DNA from: a virus
IMG/VR virus record: IMGVR_UViG_3300025889_001102
Coordinates: 1-21,537 of that record
Length of the DNA stretch: 21,537 nt
Direction: 5' to 3' (one strand)
Shown: positions 8,131 to 17,194 of the stretch, in pieces
How positions within the stretch are numbered: the first letter of the stretch is position 1
Layout: every line of letters starts with the position of its first letter
Notes under the pieces: model-generated
Database searches by the model: none
What the model saw: only the letters and a program-made list of their open reading frames with translations
Told to the model about the DNA's origin: nothing
Program-made: the position numbers and the translations under genes

Positions 8131-11100
8131 TGGCCGTTGATTATGCTGGTATAAAGAACGATATCCTAGGTGATGAAGTACCTGAAAAAACATTAGACAC
8201 TCAGTTGTACTACGGCAATGGAGTTTATTTAAAACCTTTGTCAAAGCAGGAACGAGCTTTGCAAAAATTAAAAGAGCCTGAAACTATAGAGCAAATCAGA
8301 GACTTTTTAGCCTACAAAGATAATAACCAAGCTATCCTAGGTTATGAACCAGCAGAAGTTCTTGAAGAATTTTACAATGATAGAAGCTGGGCTAACAACA
8401 ACACTATAGGAATGGGTGCTGATTTATGGGATGTCACTGGCATGGACCTACGCCGTAAACAACAGTATGCTTTTATTCAGGGTATATATAATGATTTACC
8501 TTATTTTTGGAATGACCCAAATCGTGACTTTGGTCCGTGGTTAGTTGACATGGGACAAGCATTGTTAATGGACCCATTAAATCTTATTACTTTGGGTGTT
8601 GGTGGACAAGTAGCTAAACAAGGTTTTAGAACTTTGCTAAACCAAGGGTTGAATAAGATTGCGGCAAAACAGGTCAACAAAAACTTAATCAAAGAAATTG
8701 CGGAAGACAATGCTAAAAAGAATCTTAAAAATGCTGTCTATAAAAGTGCATTGCTAGAAGGCAGTATAACTGGTCTAGCCACAGGAACATTTGATGTACT
8801 ACAACAAAATATAAATAAACAAATCTCACCTGATACAGAATATGATTTAAAACAAACACTATATGCCACAGCTGCAGGGTTTGGCTTTGGTACTACTTTA
8901 GGTGCTGCATTTGGATATGGTTCATTTACATTTAGAAATAAAGCATTGAAAAATGAAACTATACAAACATTTAGTAAGTTAAAAGATTTAGGATTGAGTG
9001 AAGAAACTCCAGGTAAAGTGTTGTTTGATGCAGTAGATAAACGATATCTAAATCACACAGTGCATATACCTCTTGAAAGAACAGCTGATGAAAGTGCTAA
9101 TGATTACATACTAAAACTGTATGGTGATTTGTCACAGCATTTTAACCCTAAATATACACCTGACACACCAGGAGAAGTCGCAGGGCGTACATATAAACCA
9201 GATGAATTAGAGAAGTTACCTTTTAACATTCGTCTATTCCCTGAAGAAGTGCAACCTGACTTAGCCAGGCTTATTGAACGACAAGTAGCAACGGATGTAG
9301 ATTATTATAATTCTCCTAACTTTGACCGTGCAGAAGTTATAGAACGTTTATCAACTAAAGACATTTCTAATCCTGCAAAATTAATCGAGGCCCTAGAAGG
9401 TAAACTAGGGGGAGATGAAGCAAGAGAAATTGCGGTAAACATTCTATCGTTAGATAAACTAAATCAATTTATCTTAACAGCGAAACGAGATTTAGCAATT
9501 CAAATCTCAAGAGGAGACATTACTACTGCAGATTTTGACATACTATCTAAAGAAGCTGCAAAACTTGGCAGAATATCAGATGCTTTAGTTGCTAACTCTA
9601 AGAAGTTTAAAGGACGAATTGCTAACATCCTGCAAACCATGGGTATTAAAAAAGAAGATATCTTTGCAGAAGTAGAAGAATTAAAATTTAAACCAACAGA
9701 CCCATACATGAAAGCACTTGCTGAAGGTGATATTAATGCACAGAAAAAGTATTGGGAAACAGTTGCAAAATTTACTGACTATGAACAGATGAAGATTGCA
9801 TTAACTGATATTAAGAATTATGACTCATTAGATTTATGGGCCACGTGGGTTAACAACGCATTGTTGTCCTCACCTGATACGCATATACTTAACATAACCT
9901 CAGGGCTATTTCAAATGCAATGGCAGCCTATACAATTGTATACACGTGGCTTTTTAATGCGTAAGGTAGATAAAGAATTATCTGCTAAATACAGACGAGA
10001 AGCATTAGAAACTTGGCAGTATTCAATGGTCTATCTTAAGGAAGGTGTACAGGCTTTTGCTAACTCATTTAAAAACAACAGAAACTTTTTAAGTTCCTCT
10101 GAATTAAAGTATGATATTAATGTTAACCAACGTGTGTTAGAACACGTGATACAAAAAATAGGTGAAAAGTTTACATCAAAACTTCCACAAGTTATTGGAG
10201 ATAAACTCCAAGCAGGGATTAATGTCGGTGCTAAAGTCGTAAACTTACCTCTTCGTGCATTACAGGCTGGAGATGAATTCATTAAAACAACAGCATTTAA
10301 AGCTAGAAGTGCATCTAAAATTAATTCTATTATCATGAAAGAGAATCCTGCATTGTTAGAAAACAAGTTTGGATTACTAGGCAAAGCAGACCCACAATAC
10401 AAAAAACGTTTCAATGAGTTGATGGAAAATTTCTTCTCTAAAGAAGTTAGAAATGAATCAGGACAGATTATACAGTATGGTGGACGTGCCTTATCATTAG
10501 ACAAATTAGATTTTCCTGAGTTACCAGCTGTTGATAGACTTACAGATAACGACAGTTTAGTATACGCAGATAGAGTAGCATTTACGCAGCGTGGATATCG
10601 AGAAAGTAAAATCAATGATTATGGTGAAGTTGAGTACGGTAAAGATTTAACAGGTACTACAGCCAAGATTATACAGGGATTAAGCGGTGATTATAAATGG
10701 GCAAGAATTTTAGGACTTCACTTTGTAAACACACCAGGTAACTTAACTCGTTTCGTGTTTCAGCACGCACCATTTAGTTTAGGAAAGTATCAAAGAGATA
10801 TGAAATATATGCTTCGTAAAAATAAAGATGGAAGCTATGTAAATCCAACAGCGGCTTATGAAGCAAAAGCAAGAATGAACTTAGGTAATCTTACTTGGGT
10901 GGCAGGTATTGGACTTGCTTTAATGGGTAAGACTACAGGTGGTGGTTCAAGAGATTACAGAGTCAATGAGTTCCGAGAAAAAGAAGGACTGTGGCAACCA
11001 TACTCATATAGAACATCTGATGGGTTTGTTAGTCTTAACAGATTAGACCCTTTGTTTACTCCTTTTATGATTGCAGCAGATATTGTGCAGATTATACAGG

Positions 11101-12020
11101 ATTTTGAAATGGAAGGCGTAGGTCTTAACGAAGAAACAGTGGACAAACTGATGGAAGCAGGTATGGGAGTTTTCATGAGTTTATATAGAAACTTTACTTC
11201 TAAATTTTATACGAAAGGAATTGTTGATATAATAGATACATTCCTTGGACCAGGCCTAGCTCTGTCATATTCACCTGAAAGAAAACTTGCATCAGTTGCA
11301 GCACAGTTTACACAAAAAGCTGTACCACTGTCAGGATTCTTAAGGTATGCAGATAGAGTTACTGTTGACCACACACAGCAACTATGGGGCTATGTAGACC
11401 AGCTAAGAAGGTTAACACCTGGGACTGCAGCAGTAGATGCTAAACTAGATTCATTTGGTACACCTGTACCTCGTCCTAAAGGTAGGATGATACTTCCAGT
11501 AGGTGGTTTAGGTTTTGCTACACTACCTGTTGATTTACCTTCTACACCATTTGCATATACAAAATTTAAAGATACTGTCACTAATAGATACTTTGAGGAA
11601 AGTGGGTTCACTATAAATGCACCTGTGTTCTCAGATAGGAAGTCTGATTTAGATTTACGTTATATTAAAAATGAGAAAGGGCAAAGTGCTTACAATTATA
11701 TGTGGCAAGAAAGTGGTAAGATTAAACTTTATCAACGTGATGTTGGAAGACAGATGACTCTTAGAGAGTATGTTGAGTGGAGCATTACTAATCCTCGTAG
11801 TGAATTCAATAAACTTTATGCAGGTGAAGGTGAAGGTGGACAATTTGAGTATTTACGTAGTGTTTATAACAAATACAGACGTGAAGCAAGAGATAAAGTA
11901 ATTAAAGAAAATATATTCCCTGAAATTAGACAAGGGCGTATAGATAAACAGTTAGAAATTAAAAGAAAGAAAAAGGAAGCAAGAGAAACGCAACTACAAA
12001 GATTGATACAAGGAGAGTAA
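8130..12020 (+). CDS. Internal virion protein D (T7 gp16-like, large ejection protein)
   Basis: The product has 1296 aa, very close to T7 gp16 (1318). T7 gp16 carries an N-terminal lytic transglycosylase domain. The first 150 residues here (YAGIKNDILGDEVPEKTLD through WLVDMGQALLMDPLNLITLG) show no recognisable transglycosylase core. A hydrophobic/glycine-rich stretch near residues 240-270 (YATAAGFGFGTTLGAAFGYG) may insert in the inner membrane. The C-terminal 40 residues are strongly basic and coiled (DKQLEIKRKKKEARE). It probably forms the inner-membrane part of the DNA ejection conduit. Confidence 0.9.
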   Translation: MAVDYAGIKNDILGDEVPEKTLDTQLYYGNGVYLKPLSKQERALQKLKEPETIEQIRDFLAYKDNNQAILGYEPAEVLEEFYNDRSWANNNTIGMGADLWDVTGMDLRRKQQYAFIQGIYNDLPYFWNDPNRDFGPWLVDMGQALLMDPLNLITLGVGGQVAKQGFRTLLNQGLNKIAAKQVNKNLIKEIAEDNAKKNLKNAVYKSALLEGSITGLATGTFDVLQQNINKQISPDTEYDLKQTLYATAAGFGFGTTLGAAFGYGSFTFRNKALKNETIQTFSKLKDLGLSEETPGKVLFDAVDKRYLNHTVHIPLERTADESANDYILKLYGDLSQHFNPKYTPDTPGEVAGRTYKPDELEKLPFNIRLFPEEVQPDLARLIERQVATDVDYYNSPNFDRAEVIERLSTKDISNPAKLIEALEGKLGGDEAREIAVNILSLDKLNQFILTAKRDLAIQISRGDITTADFDILSKEAAKLGRISDALVANSKKFKGRIANILQTMGIKKEDIFAEVEELKFKPTDPYMKALAEGDINAQKKYWETVAKFTDYEQMKIALTDIKNYDSLDLWATWVNNALLSSPDTHILNITSGLFQMQWQPIQLYTRGFLMRKVDKELSAKYRREALETWQYSMVYLKEGVQAFANSFKNNRNFLSSSELKYDINVNQRVLEHVIQKIGEKFTSKLPQVIGDKLQAGINVGAKVVNLPLRALQAGDEFIKTTAFKARSASKINSIIMKENPALLENKFGLLGKADPQYKKRFNELMENFFSKEVRNESGQIIQYGGRALSLDKLDFPELPAVDRLTDNDSLVYADRVAFTQRGYRESKINDYGEVEYGKDLTGTTAKIIQGLSGDYKWARILGLHFVNTPGNLTRFVFQHAPFSLGKYQRDMKYMLRKNKDGSYVNPTAAYEAKARMNLGNLTWVAGIGLALMGKTTGGGSRDYRVNEFREKEGLWQPYSYRTSDGFVSLNRLDPLFTPFMIAADIVQIIQDFEMEGVGLNEETVDKLMEAGMGVFMSLYRNFTSKFYTKGIVDIIDTFLGPGLALSYSPERKLASVAAQFTQKAVPLSGFLRYADRVTVDHTQQLWGYVDQLRRLTPGTAAVDAKLDSFGTPVPRPKGRMILPVGGLGFATLPVDLPSTPFAYTKFKDTVTNRYFEESGFTINAPVFSDRKSDLDLRYIKNEKGQSAYNYMWQESGKIKLYQRDVGRQMTLREYVEWSITNPRSEFNKLYAGEGEGGQFEYLRSVYNKYRREARDKVIKENIFPEIRQGRIDKQLEIKRKKKEARETQLQRLIQGE

Positions 12021-12041
12021 AGAAGGATAAGTTCCCTTCTT
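12020..12041 (+). promoter_or_regulatory. Hairpin in the tail-fibre leader
   Basis: AAGAAGG (12020-12026) pairs perfectly with CCTTCTT (12035-12041) around an eight-base loop, ten bases before the tail-fibre ATG. The 3' arm can alternatively pair with the following GAAG (CTTC-TTA-GAAG, 12037-12046), which is the only Shine-Dalgarno-like sequence in front of this gene. The upstream hairpin could therefore keep the initiation site free. No U-tract follows, so it is not a terminator. Confidence 0.45.
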
Positions 12042-12051
12042 AGAAGATATT

Positions 12052-14421
12052 ATGGCAAATTCATTCGTAAGATACACAGGTGACGGTAGCACGACTACTT
12101 ATTCAGTGCCGTTTAGCTATCGTAGCCAAGATGACATTACAGTAACCATTGGTGGTGTAGTAACAACTGCTTTCACTTACAATGCAGCAGGGACAGAAAT
12201 TACATTTACAAGTCCACCTGCAGACCAGAGTGCTATCCAAATTACTCGTAAGACCAGCCAGGGAACAAAGCTAGTAGACTATACTTCAGGCTCTGTTCTT
12301 ACAGAAGGCGACTTAGACACAGACTCAGACCAGGCATTTTTCATGGCACAAGAGGCTATCGATGATGCTGATGATGTTATCAAGATATCAGCAGTGAACT
12401 TCCAATGGGATGCCACAAGTAAAAGAATTACAAATGTAAGTGACCCAACATCTGCACAAGATGCAGCTACAAAAACATGGGTTGAAACAGCAGCGACTTC
12501 ACAAGTAACAGCTGCAACTACACAAGCAACTAATGCAGCTAACAGTGCAACTGCGGCAGCTACAAGTGCAAGCAATGCCTCTACATCAGAGAGCAATGCC
12601 GCTACAAGTGCAACTAATGCCTCTAATAGTGCTACAACAGCGACTACACAGGCATCTAATGCTAGCACAAGTGCAACAAATGCAGCCACATCGGCTACAA
12701 ATGCGGCAACTAGCGAGACTAATGCGGCAACTTCAGCCACAAATGCAGCAACCTCAGAGACCAATGCGGCTACTTCAGCATCAAACGCATCTACTTCTGA
12801 AAGTAATGCAAGTTCCTCAGCTAGTGCAGCAAGCACATCTGCTACAGCAGCAGCCTCTAGTGCGACAAGTGCTAGTGGGAGTGCAACAACAGCTACAACT
12901 AAAGCATCTGAGGCATCAACTTCAGCCACTAATGCAGCAACTAGTGCAACTAATGCGGCAACCTCAGAGACTAATGCAGGTACATCCGAAACAAATGCTG
13001 CCAACTCAGCGACAGCGGCAGCAACTAGTGCAACTAATTCGGCTAATAGTGCGACAGCTGCAGCTACAAGTGCGACAAATGCTGGAACTTCTGAAACTAA
13101 TGCAGCGACTTCTGCTACCAACGCTGCTACTTCTGCTACTAATGCAGCAACTAGTGAAACAAATGCAGCAGCAAGTTATGATGATTTTGATGATAGATAT
13201 TTAGGAGCTAAAAGTTCTGACCCAACACTAGACAATGATGGTGATGCTCTGGTTACAGGTGCATTATATTTCAATACCACATCAAATGAAATGAAAGTAT
13301 ATAGTGGTAGTGCATGGGGTGCTGTAGCACCTACTGCAACAAGTGCTTCTGATTTAACAACAGGCACATTGCCAATAGCAAGAATAGCAGCAGATTCTAT
13401 CACAAATGACAAACTAGATAATCCTGGTAGAAGAAATATAATTATAAATGGTGATATGAGAATAGCACAAAGAGGTACATCCGTAACAGGTAAAACTAGT
13501 TCTGGTTATTTTACTGTAGATAGATGGCTAATGGATATTGGTACAGCAGGTACATGGACAATATCTCAATCAACTGATGTTCCAAGTGGACAAGGATTTG
13601 GTTATTCCACAAAATGGGATTGCACAACAGCAAATGCAAGTTTGTCAGCAGGTTCATTTATGACACATCAACAACGATTTGAAGGACACGAGTTACAAAG
13701 ATTAAAAAAGGGTACATCTAATGCTGAAGCGACAACAATATCTTTTTGGGTTAAATCAAATAAAACAGGAACATATATTGTTGAAATAGAAGATAGAGAT
13801 AATACAAGACATATTTCACAATCTTATACAATAGATAGTGCAAGTACATGGGAAAAGAAAACATTAACATTTGCTGGAGATACAACAGGAGCATTTGATA
13901 ATGATACTTCTGCAAGTGTTCATTTATTCTTTTGGCTTGTAGCAGGTACAAATTATTCTTCTGGCACATTAGCAACATCTTGGGCAGCAAAAACTAATGC
14001 TAATAGAGCTGTTGGACAAGTAAATTTAGCAGATAGCACAAGTAATGAATTTTACATTACAGGAGTACAATGGGAACTAGGAAGTGTAGCATCTGATTTT
14101 GAAGATATAAGCTATGATGAACAAGAACAAAGATGTTGGAGATACTGTCAGATAAATGATTTAAGAGCAACAGGATGGGCTACAAGTGCGACAGTAACTG
14201 AAGCTGGATATACATATTCTAAAGCTATGAGAGCTACACCTACTATTACATCCCTTGGTGGTTTTGTTAGATACGGACCAGGTGGACAACAAACACCTAG
14301 TAACACAGCACATACAATTACACGTTGGAGTACACAAGTTACACAAACTATTGGTGGTGGAATGGGAACAAACAATCCGACGTTAAATGCGTTTTACTTT
14401 AGAGCAGAGGCAGAGTTATAA
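12052..14421 (+). CDS. Tail fibre protein with T7 gp17-type N-terminus
   Basis: The product has 789 aa. Residues about 1-150 (FVRYTGDGSTTTYSVPFSYR, ITRKTSQGTKLVDYTSGSVL, LDTDSDQAFFMAQEAIDDA) are the T7-fibre-type attachment domain that docks on the nozzle. Residues about 150-373 are an Ala/Thr/Ser/Asn repeat with seven-residue period (ATSATNA, ATSETNA), probably a trimeric stalk. The distal part starts with RRNIIINGDMRIAQRGTS, a motif of many marine phage fibres. It continues as a beta-rich region containing ISFWVKSNKTGTYIV and FYITGVQWELGS that resembles a jelly-roll carbohydrate-binding domain and is the likely receptor binder. Confidence 0.93.
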   Translation: MANSFVRYTGDGSTTTYSVPFSYRSQDDITVTIGGVVTTAFTYNAAGTEITFTSPPADQSAIQITRKTSQGTKLVDYTSGSVLTEGDLDTDSDQAFFMAQEAIDDADDVIKISAVNFQWDATSKRITNVSDPTSAQDAATKTWVETAATSQVTAATTQATNAANSATAAATSASNASTSESNAATSATNASNSATTATTQASNASTSATNAATSATNAATSETNAATSATNAATSETNAATSASNASTSESNASSSASAASTSATAAASSATSASGSATTATTKASEASTSATNAATSATNAATSETNAGTSETNAANSATAAATSATNSANSATAAATSATNAGTSETNAATSATNAATSATNAATSETNAAASYDDFDDRYLGAKSSDPTLDNDGDALVTGALYFNTTSNEMKVYSGSAWGAVAPTATSASDLTTGTLPIARIAADSITNDKLDNPGRRNIIINGDMRIAQRGTSVTGKTSSGYFTVDRWLMDIGTAGTWTISQSTDVPSGQGFGYSTKWDCTTANASLSAGSFMTHQQRFEGHELQRLKKGTSNAEATTISFWVKSNKTGTYIVEIEDRDNTRHISQSYTIDSASTWEKKTLTFAGDTTGAFDNDTSASVHLFFWLVAGTNYSSGTLATSWAAKTNANRAVGQVNLADSTSNEFYITGVQWELGSVASDFEDISYDEQEQRCWRYCQINDLRATGWATSATVTEAGYTYSKAMRATPTITSLGGFVRYGPGGQQTPSNTAHTITRWSTQVTQTIGGGMGTNNPTLNAFYFRAEAEL
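12490..13170 (+). repeat. Degenerate 21-bp tandem repeat coding the fibre stalk
   Basis: Units of the type 'aat gca gca act agt gca act' recur with a 21-base (seven-codon) period and variable third bases. The repeat is kept at protein level (A-T-S-x-T/S-N-A) rather than as identical DNA, pointing to selection for a stalk structure. It also generates long but spurious open frames in other frames and on the opposite strand. Confidence 0.85.
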
Positions 14422-14606
14422 TGATAAAAGAAACCATAAACACAGTAGAATTTATATATGCCTGGGGAGAGCAAGACTGTTACAAAGTTACACAAACTGA
14501 TGGAACAGTATCTTCAGTGCCTTTTGACACAGCAAATTCAGACTATCAAGCAGTACAAGAATGGATTGCTGATGGTAATACAGTTACAGATAACGGGGGA
14601 GAATAA
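14421..14606 (+). CDS. Small protein behind the tail fibre (61 aa), function unknown
   Basis: The sequence ends with SSVPFDTANSDYQAVQEWIA followed by DGNTVTDNG. The 'VP-x(5)-N-x-DY-x(5)-W-x-x-DGN' pattern recurs in small proteins next to tail-fibre genes of marine phages, in my recollection. Its role there is unknown; a chaperone or accessory part of the fibre is possible. The ATG overlaps the fibre stop codon (ATAATGA), so translation is coupled. There is no signal or membrane segment. Confidence 0.75.
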   Translation: MIKETINTVEFIYAWGEQDCYKVTQTDGTVSSVPFDTANSDYQAVQEWIADGNTVTDNGGE

Positions 14607-14607
14607 T

Positions 14608-14676
14608 ATGAGTGATAAATGTACATACCCAGAGTGCGATTGTGAGCAACCATGTGGGAGTCATAACCAAGACTAA
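14608..14676 (+). CDS. Cysteine-rich micro-protein (22 aa)
   Basis: ATG at 14608 follows GGGGGAG, an excellent ribosome binding site, and the TAA (14674-14676) overlaps the next gene's ATG. The peptide has the spacing C-x4-C-x-C-x3-C-x2-H (residues 5, 10, 12, 16, 19), which could bind a metal ion such as zinc. No known family is recognised. Position between two clear genes, the start/stop overlap and the ribosome binding site support translation. Confidence 0.5.
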   Translation: MSDKCTYPECDCEQPCGSHNQD

Positions 14677-14897
14677 TGCCTAACATGATGACTAATAACG
14701 AGCTTACTGTAGAGATAGAGCGTATCAAAGGTGATATGCGTCTTATACAGAAGTCGATAGAAACCATAGAGAAGAATCATCTAAAACATATAGAAGATGA
14801 TGTATCAGCTATTAAAAAAGTTCTATGGACTGTAGCCGTTATTGCAGGTACACAAATGATAATAGTTATTAGAGAATTAATGTTGAGAGGTTTATAA
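14676..14897 (+). CDS. Small membrane protein with cytoplasmic coiled coil (73 aa), lysis-associated candidate
   Basis: Residues about 8-46 form a charged helix with heptad character (TVEIERIKGDMRLIQKSIET). They are followed by one transmembrane segment at about 48-66 (VLWTVAVIAGTQMIIVI) and a short basic tail. This architecture resembles small holin-associated proteins of the XhlA type. It overlaps the stop of the preceding micro-gene and the start of the holin candidate (TAATG), which suggests a shared job in lysis. The function is inferred from architecture only. Confidence 0.65.
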   Translation: MPNMMTNNELTVEIERIKGDMRLIQKSIETIEKNHLKHIEDDVSAIKKVLWTVAVIAGTQMIIVIRELMLRGL

Positions 14898-15274
14898 TGT
14901 TTGGAATATTTGGAAGTGTAATATCTACAGCAGTAAATGTTTTTCAACAAAGACAAGAAACAAAACGCTTTGAAGCTATGGCAGAAAGAAACCATATGTA
15001 TCGCATGGCACAAGGTGAAATAGAATATCAAGCACAAGTAAGAGCAGATAATAATAATGGATGGAAAGACGAGTTTGTTCTCGTGATTGTATCACTACCA
15101 ATCTTGGTACTGGCATATGCAGTATTTTTTGGGGATGCAGATATGAAAGGTAAACTAGATTTATTCTTTGCATATTTTAACGGATTACCACAATGGTATC
15201 AATGGTTACTCATAGGTATCTTTGGGGCTATTTACGGCCTTAAACCAGCTGCAGGGATGTTTGGTAAGAAGTAA
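14897..15274 (+). CDS. Holin candidate (125 aa, two or three membrane segments)
   Basis: An N-terminal amphipathic part (GIFGSVISTAVNVFQQR) is followed by a charged region. Transmembrane segments then lie at about 58-78 (DEFVLVIVSLPILVLAYAVF) and 98-116 (WYQWLLIGIFGAIYGLKPA), and the tail is basic (MFGKK). The LPxWYQ...FGAIYGLKP pattern resembles three-TM phage holins in which W-Y precedes the last span. Holins make the inner-membrane lesions that release the lysozyme. It is located as expected between the fibre and terminase genes, like T7 gene 17.5. Confidence 0.7.
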   Translation: MFGIFGSVISTAVNVFQQRQETKRFEAMAERNHMYRMAQGEIEYQAQVRADNNNGWKDEFVLVIVSLPILVLAYAVFFGDADMKGKLDLFFAYFNGLPQWYQWLLIGIFGAIYGLKPAAGMFGKK

Positions 15275-15333
15275 GTAGTACATACTCTCAAGGGGGACAC
15301 AGGGATATCTCTTAAATGGGAACCTAAGTAACT
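15275..15333 (+). other. Short intergenic gap before the first exported protein
   Basis: This 59-base gap contains a GATATC palindrome and a possible weak CTTA/TAAG stem. It has no convincing Shine-Dalgarno sequence before the ATG at 15334. It is one of the few gaps in the late block and could hold a phage polymerase promoter, but nothing in it matches the other gaps well. Confidence 0.3.
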
Positions 15334-15972
15334 ATGAAAACAGCTTTTGCATTAATTATTGTTTTACTTTTAATAGGAGCAGCAGCAAATGCAAATGATT
15401 ACAGCACTTCTAGTCAAACTAACACAAGTGGTTCTAATACTTCCATTTCTGGTGGTTATAGTTCCACTACTAACAATACGTACAGCGGTGGCCAGACTAA
15501 CACGACTAGCAATAGTACAACGAATACGACAAAAAATAGCGCAATACCTGTAGGGTCTGCTATAGCACCTAGCATGAGCAGCTATTCACAAGACTTGTGT
15601 ATCGTAGGGCTATCAGGCTCTATGCAAGTTACTGGATTTGGAGTGGCAGCTGGAAGTTACATTACAGATGAAAACTGTGAGAGAATGAAACTAAGTAAAT
15701 TATTGTATGACTTTAACATGAGAGTAGCAAGTATTAGTATACTGTGCCAAGATGACAGAGTATTTAGTGCTATGGAACACGCAGGCACGCCTTGCCCTTT
15801 TGAAGGCAAGATAGCTGGTGAGGCTCAAGCACAGTGGGAAAAGTATGACATAGAAAGACCAGACTATGATAAGTATGTAGAAAAATTAAGAAAAAGAAAA
15901 ATTATAGATTCAGGTAAGCCAGTATTTAAAAAGATAGATACTAGCTACGGAGACCTGTACGGAGATGATTAA
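15334..15972 (+). CDS. Exported protein with Thr/Asn/Ser-rich N-terminal region (212 aa), function unknown
   Basis: A Sec signal peptide (MKTAFALIIVLLLIGAAANA) ends in an ANA-type signal peptidase site near residue 20. Next comes a low-complexity region rich in S, T, N and G (about 21-70). It is followed by a conserved-looking domain with QDLCIVGLSGSMQVTGFGVA, CERMKLSKLLYDFNMRVASI and MEHAGTPCPFEGKI, and a charged tail. Four cysteines after the signal could form disulfides in the periplasm. I recall similar uncharacterised proteins in marine phages. The site between holin and terminase suggests a role in lysis or envelope alteration. The call is solid only for export. Confidence 0.75.
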   Translation: MKTAFALIIVLLLIGAAANANDYSTSSQTNTSGSNTSISGGYSSTTNNTYSGGQTNTTSNSTTNTTKNSAIPVGSAIAPSMSSYSQDLCIVGLSGSMQVTGFGVAAGSYITDENCERMKLSKLLYDFNMRVASISILCQDDRVFSAMEHAGTPCPFEGKIAGEAQAQWEKYDIERPDYDKYVEKLRKRKIIDSGKPVFKKIDTSYGDLYGDD

Positions 15973-17194
15973 ATATTTTTACTTGTTATTAACTGTATTC
16001 TTGATAGCATGGGCAGTTCAAGCATACGACCAGACAACAGACAACTTACTAAGTCCGAACTTTACAGATGGTTCTTGGACAGGAACAAATGTAGACCATA
16101 GGCATGGTGACCAAGTTATCGCAGGTGTTGATGGTGAGTATGTAGAATCATCTATAAACCTTAATGATTATCTAACTAAAGAAGAAATAAATGGTGGATT
16201 TAGTTCTACAATAGGAGCTGATGTTTGGTTTTGGAATAGTATTCCACAGAATGTTATAATGAAACAAACACTGATAGATGACAATGGGGTTAGTATTACA
16301 CAACAAAGACAAATTGACGGAAGCTGTACTACTTTTAATGGTTGTAGTTATGATACTTATACTGATACCATTATTGTGGGTGGAAACAGTCAGCAAGACT
16401 ACGAAATAACAGCTAGGTTTGAGTTTAACGAGTCTAGTAACAGTACAGCACATTATGGTGCAGACTTGAGAAATCCTAGTCTTACAGTAAGCTATTATGA
16501 AAACTTTACAAAACCAGAACCCATAGAGTTAGATACAAAGTGGGAAGATGATTTTAAAGAAGAATATAAAATGGATTATATAATCGAGGAGTATAAATTG
16601 GACACATTTATGTTTGAAAATGAAGAAGAAGTGATTATCTTTGAAGAAGCTACAGAAAACAAATTTGAGGAAGAATTTGAAGAAGTAGAAATTTTACAAG
16701 CATTTGGGGGTCCAGAAATTGTTGAAGATGTACAGGAACCAGAAGATAAAGAACCAAATAAAGAGATGTCAATATCAGAGCAACCCATGGATGAAGAGTT
16801 CATGGAAGAACAACCTGAACAGTCTCAAGGCACCGTTATGGAAACAGTTCAAAAAGAACCTGAAGGTGAACAACCTGAGACAGAACGTGTGGGAATAACA
16901 GTACAAGATGTACATACACAGGTAGCTACTAAGATAAAAGATGTTAATACACAGCTTGCTGTCGTTAATAAAGTTGTGCAACAAGCAATGACACAGACAC
17001 AACCTGATATACAAACATACACACAACAAAAGTACACAGATACTCGTGCGTTATATTTAGGTAATGATTACCAGGACTTACGTAGTTTAGATGAGTATAG
17101 TAAAGAAATTTATACAGATGTTAGAGGCCATCAAGCAATGTTTGCAAATGACCCTTTGTATAAATATCAAGAACAACTAAGAGGTATCAGATAA
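15965..17194 (+). CDS. Exported acidic protein (409 aa), function unknown
   Basis: The signal peptide KYFYLLLTVFLIAWAVQA precedes a cleavage site near residue 20. Residues about 21-180 look beta-rich (SPNFTDGSWTGTNVDHRHGD), with a pair of cysteines (SCTTFNGC). Residues about 190-310 are extremely acidic and probably disordered (FEEEFEEVEILQ, EEFMEEQPEQ). The C-terminus is helical with YLGNDYQDLRSLDEYSKEIY. The start overlaps the previous exported gene by eight bases, so the two are co-translated and may act together in the periplasm or at the outer membrane. No family is recognised. Confidence 0.75.
   Translation: MIKYFYLLLTVFLIAWAVQAYDQTTDNLLSPNFTDGSWTGTNVDHRHGDQVIAGVDGEYVESSINLNDYLTKEEINGGFSSTIGADVWFWNSIPQNVIMKQTLIDDNGVSITQQRQIDGSCTTFNGCSYDTYTDTIIVGGNSQQDYEITARFEFNESSNSTAHYGADLRNPSLTVSYYENFTKPEPIELDTKWEDDFKEEYKMDYIIEEYKLDTFMFENEEEVIIFEEATENKFEEEFEEVEILQAFGGPEIVEDVQEPEDKEPNKEMSISEQPMDEEFMEEQPEQSQGTVMETVQKEPEGEQPETERVGITVQDVHTQVATKIKDVNTQLAVVNKVVQQAMTQTQPDIQTYTQQKYTDTRALYLGNDYQDLRSLDEYSKEIYTDVRGHQAMFANDPLYKYQEQLRGIR

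Noticed and set aside
12372-12383. CTGATGATG, resembling the hammerhead core, inside the tail-fibre gene
   Set aside because: No GAAA, cleavage site or flanking helices follow in the needed order, and it is ordinary coding sequence.
12279-13121. Long open frame (280 aa) on the minus strand and a 223-aa frame on the plus strand
   Set aside because: Both are by-products of the repetitive fibre stalk DNA, with Ala/Val-only or Gln/Leu-only composition and no ribosome binding site.
12490-13170. Repeat array that could be mistaken for a CRISPR
   Set aside because: Period is 21 bases without spacers, and it keeps the fibre reading frame.
15315-15328. 14-base inverted match AAATGGGAACCTAA with the junction (20234-20247)
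   Set aside because: About one such match is expected by chance in a window of this size.
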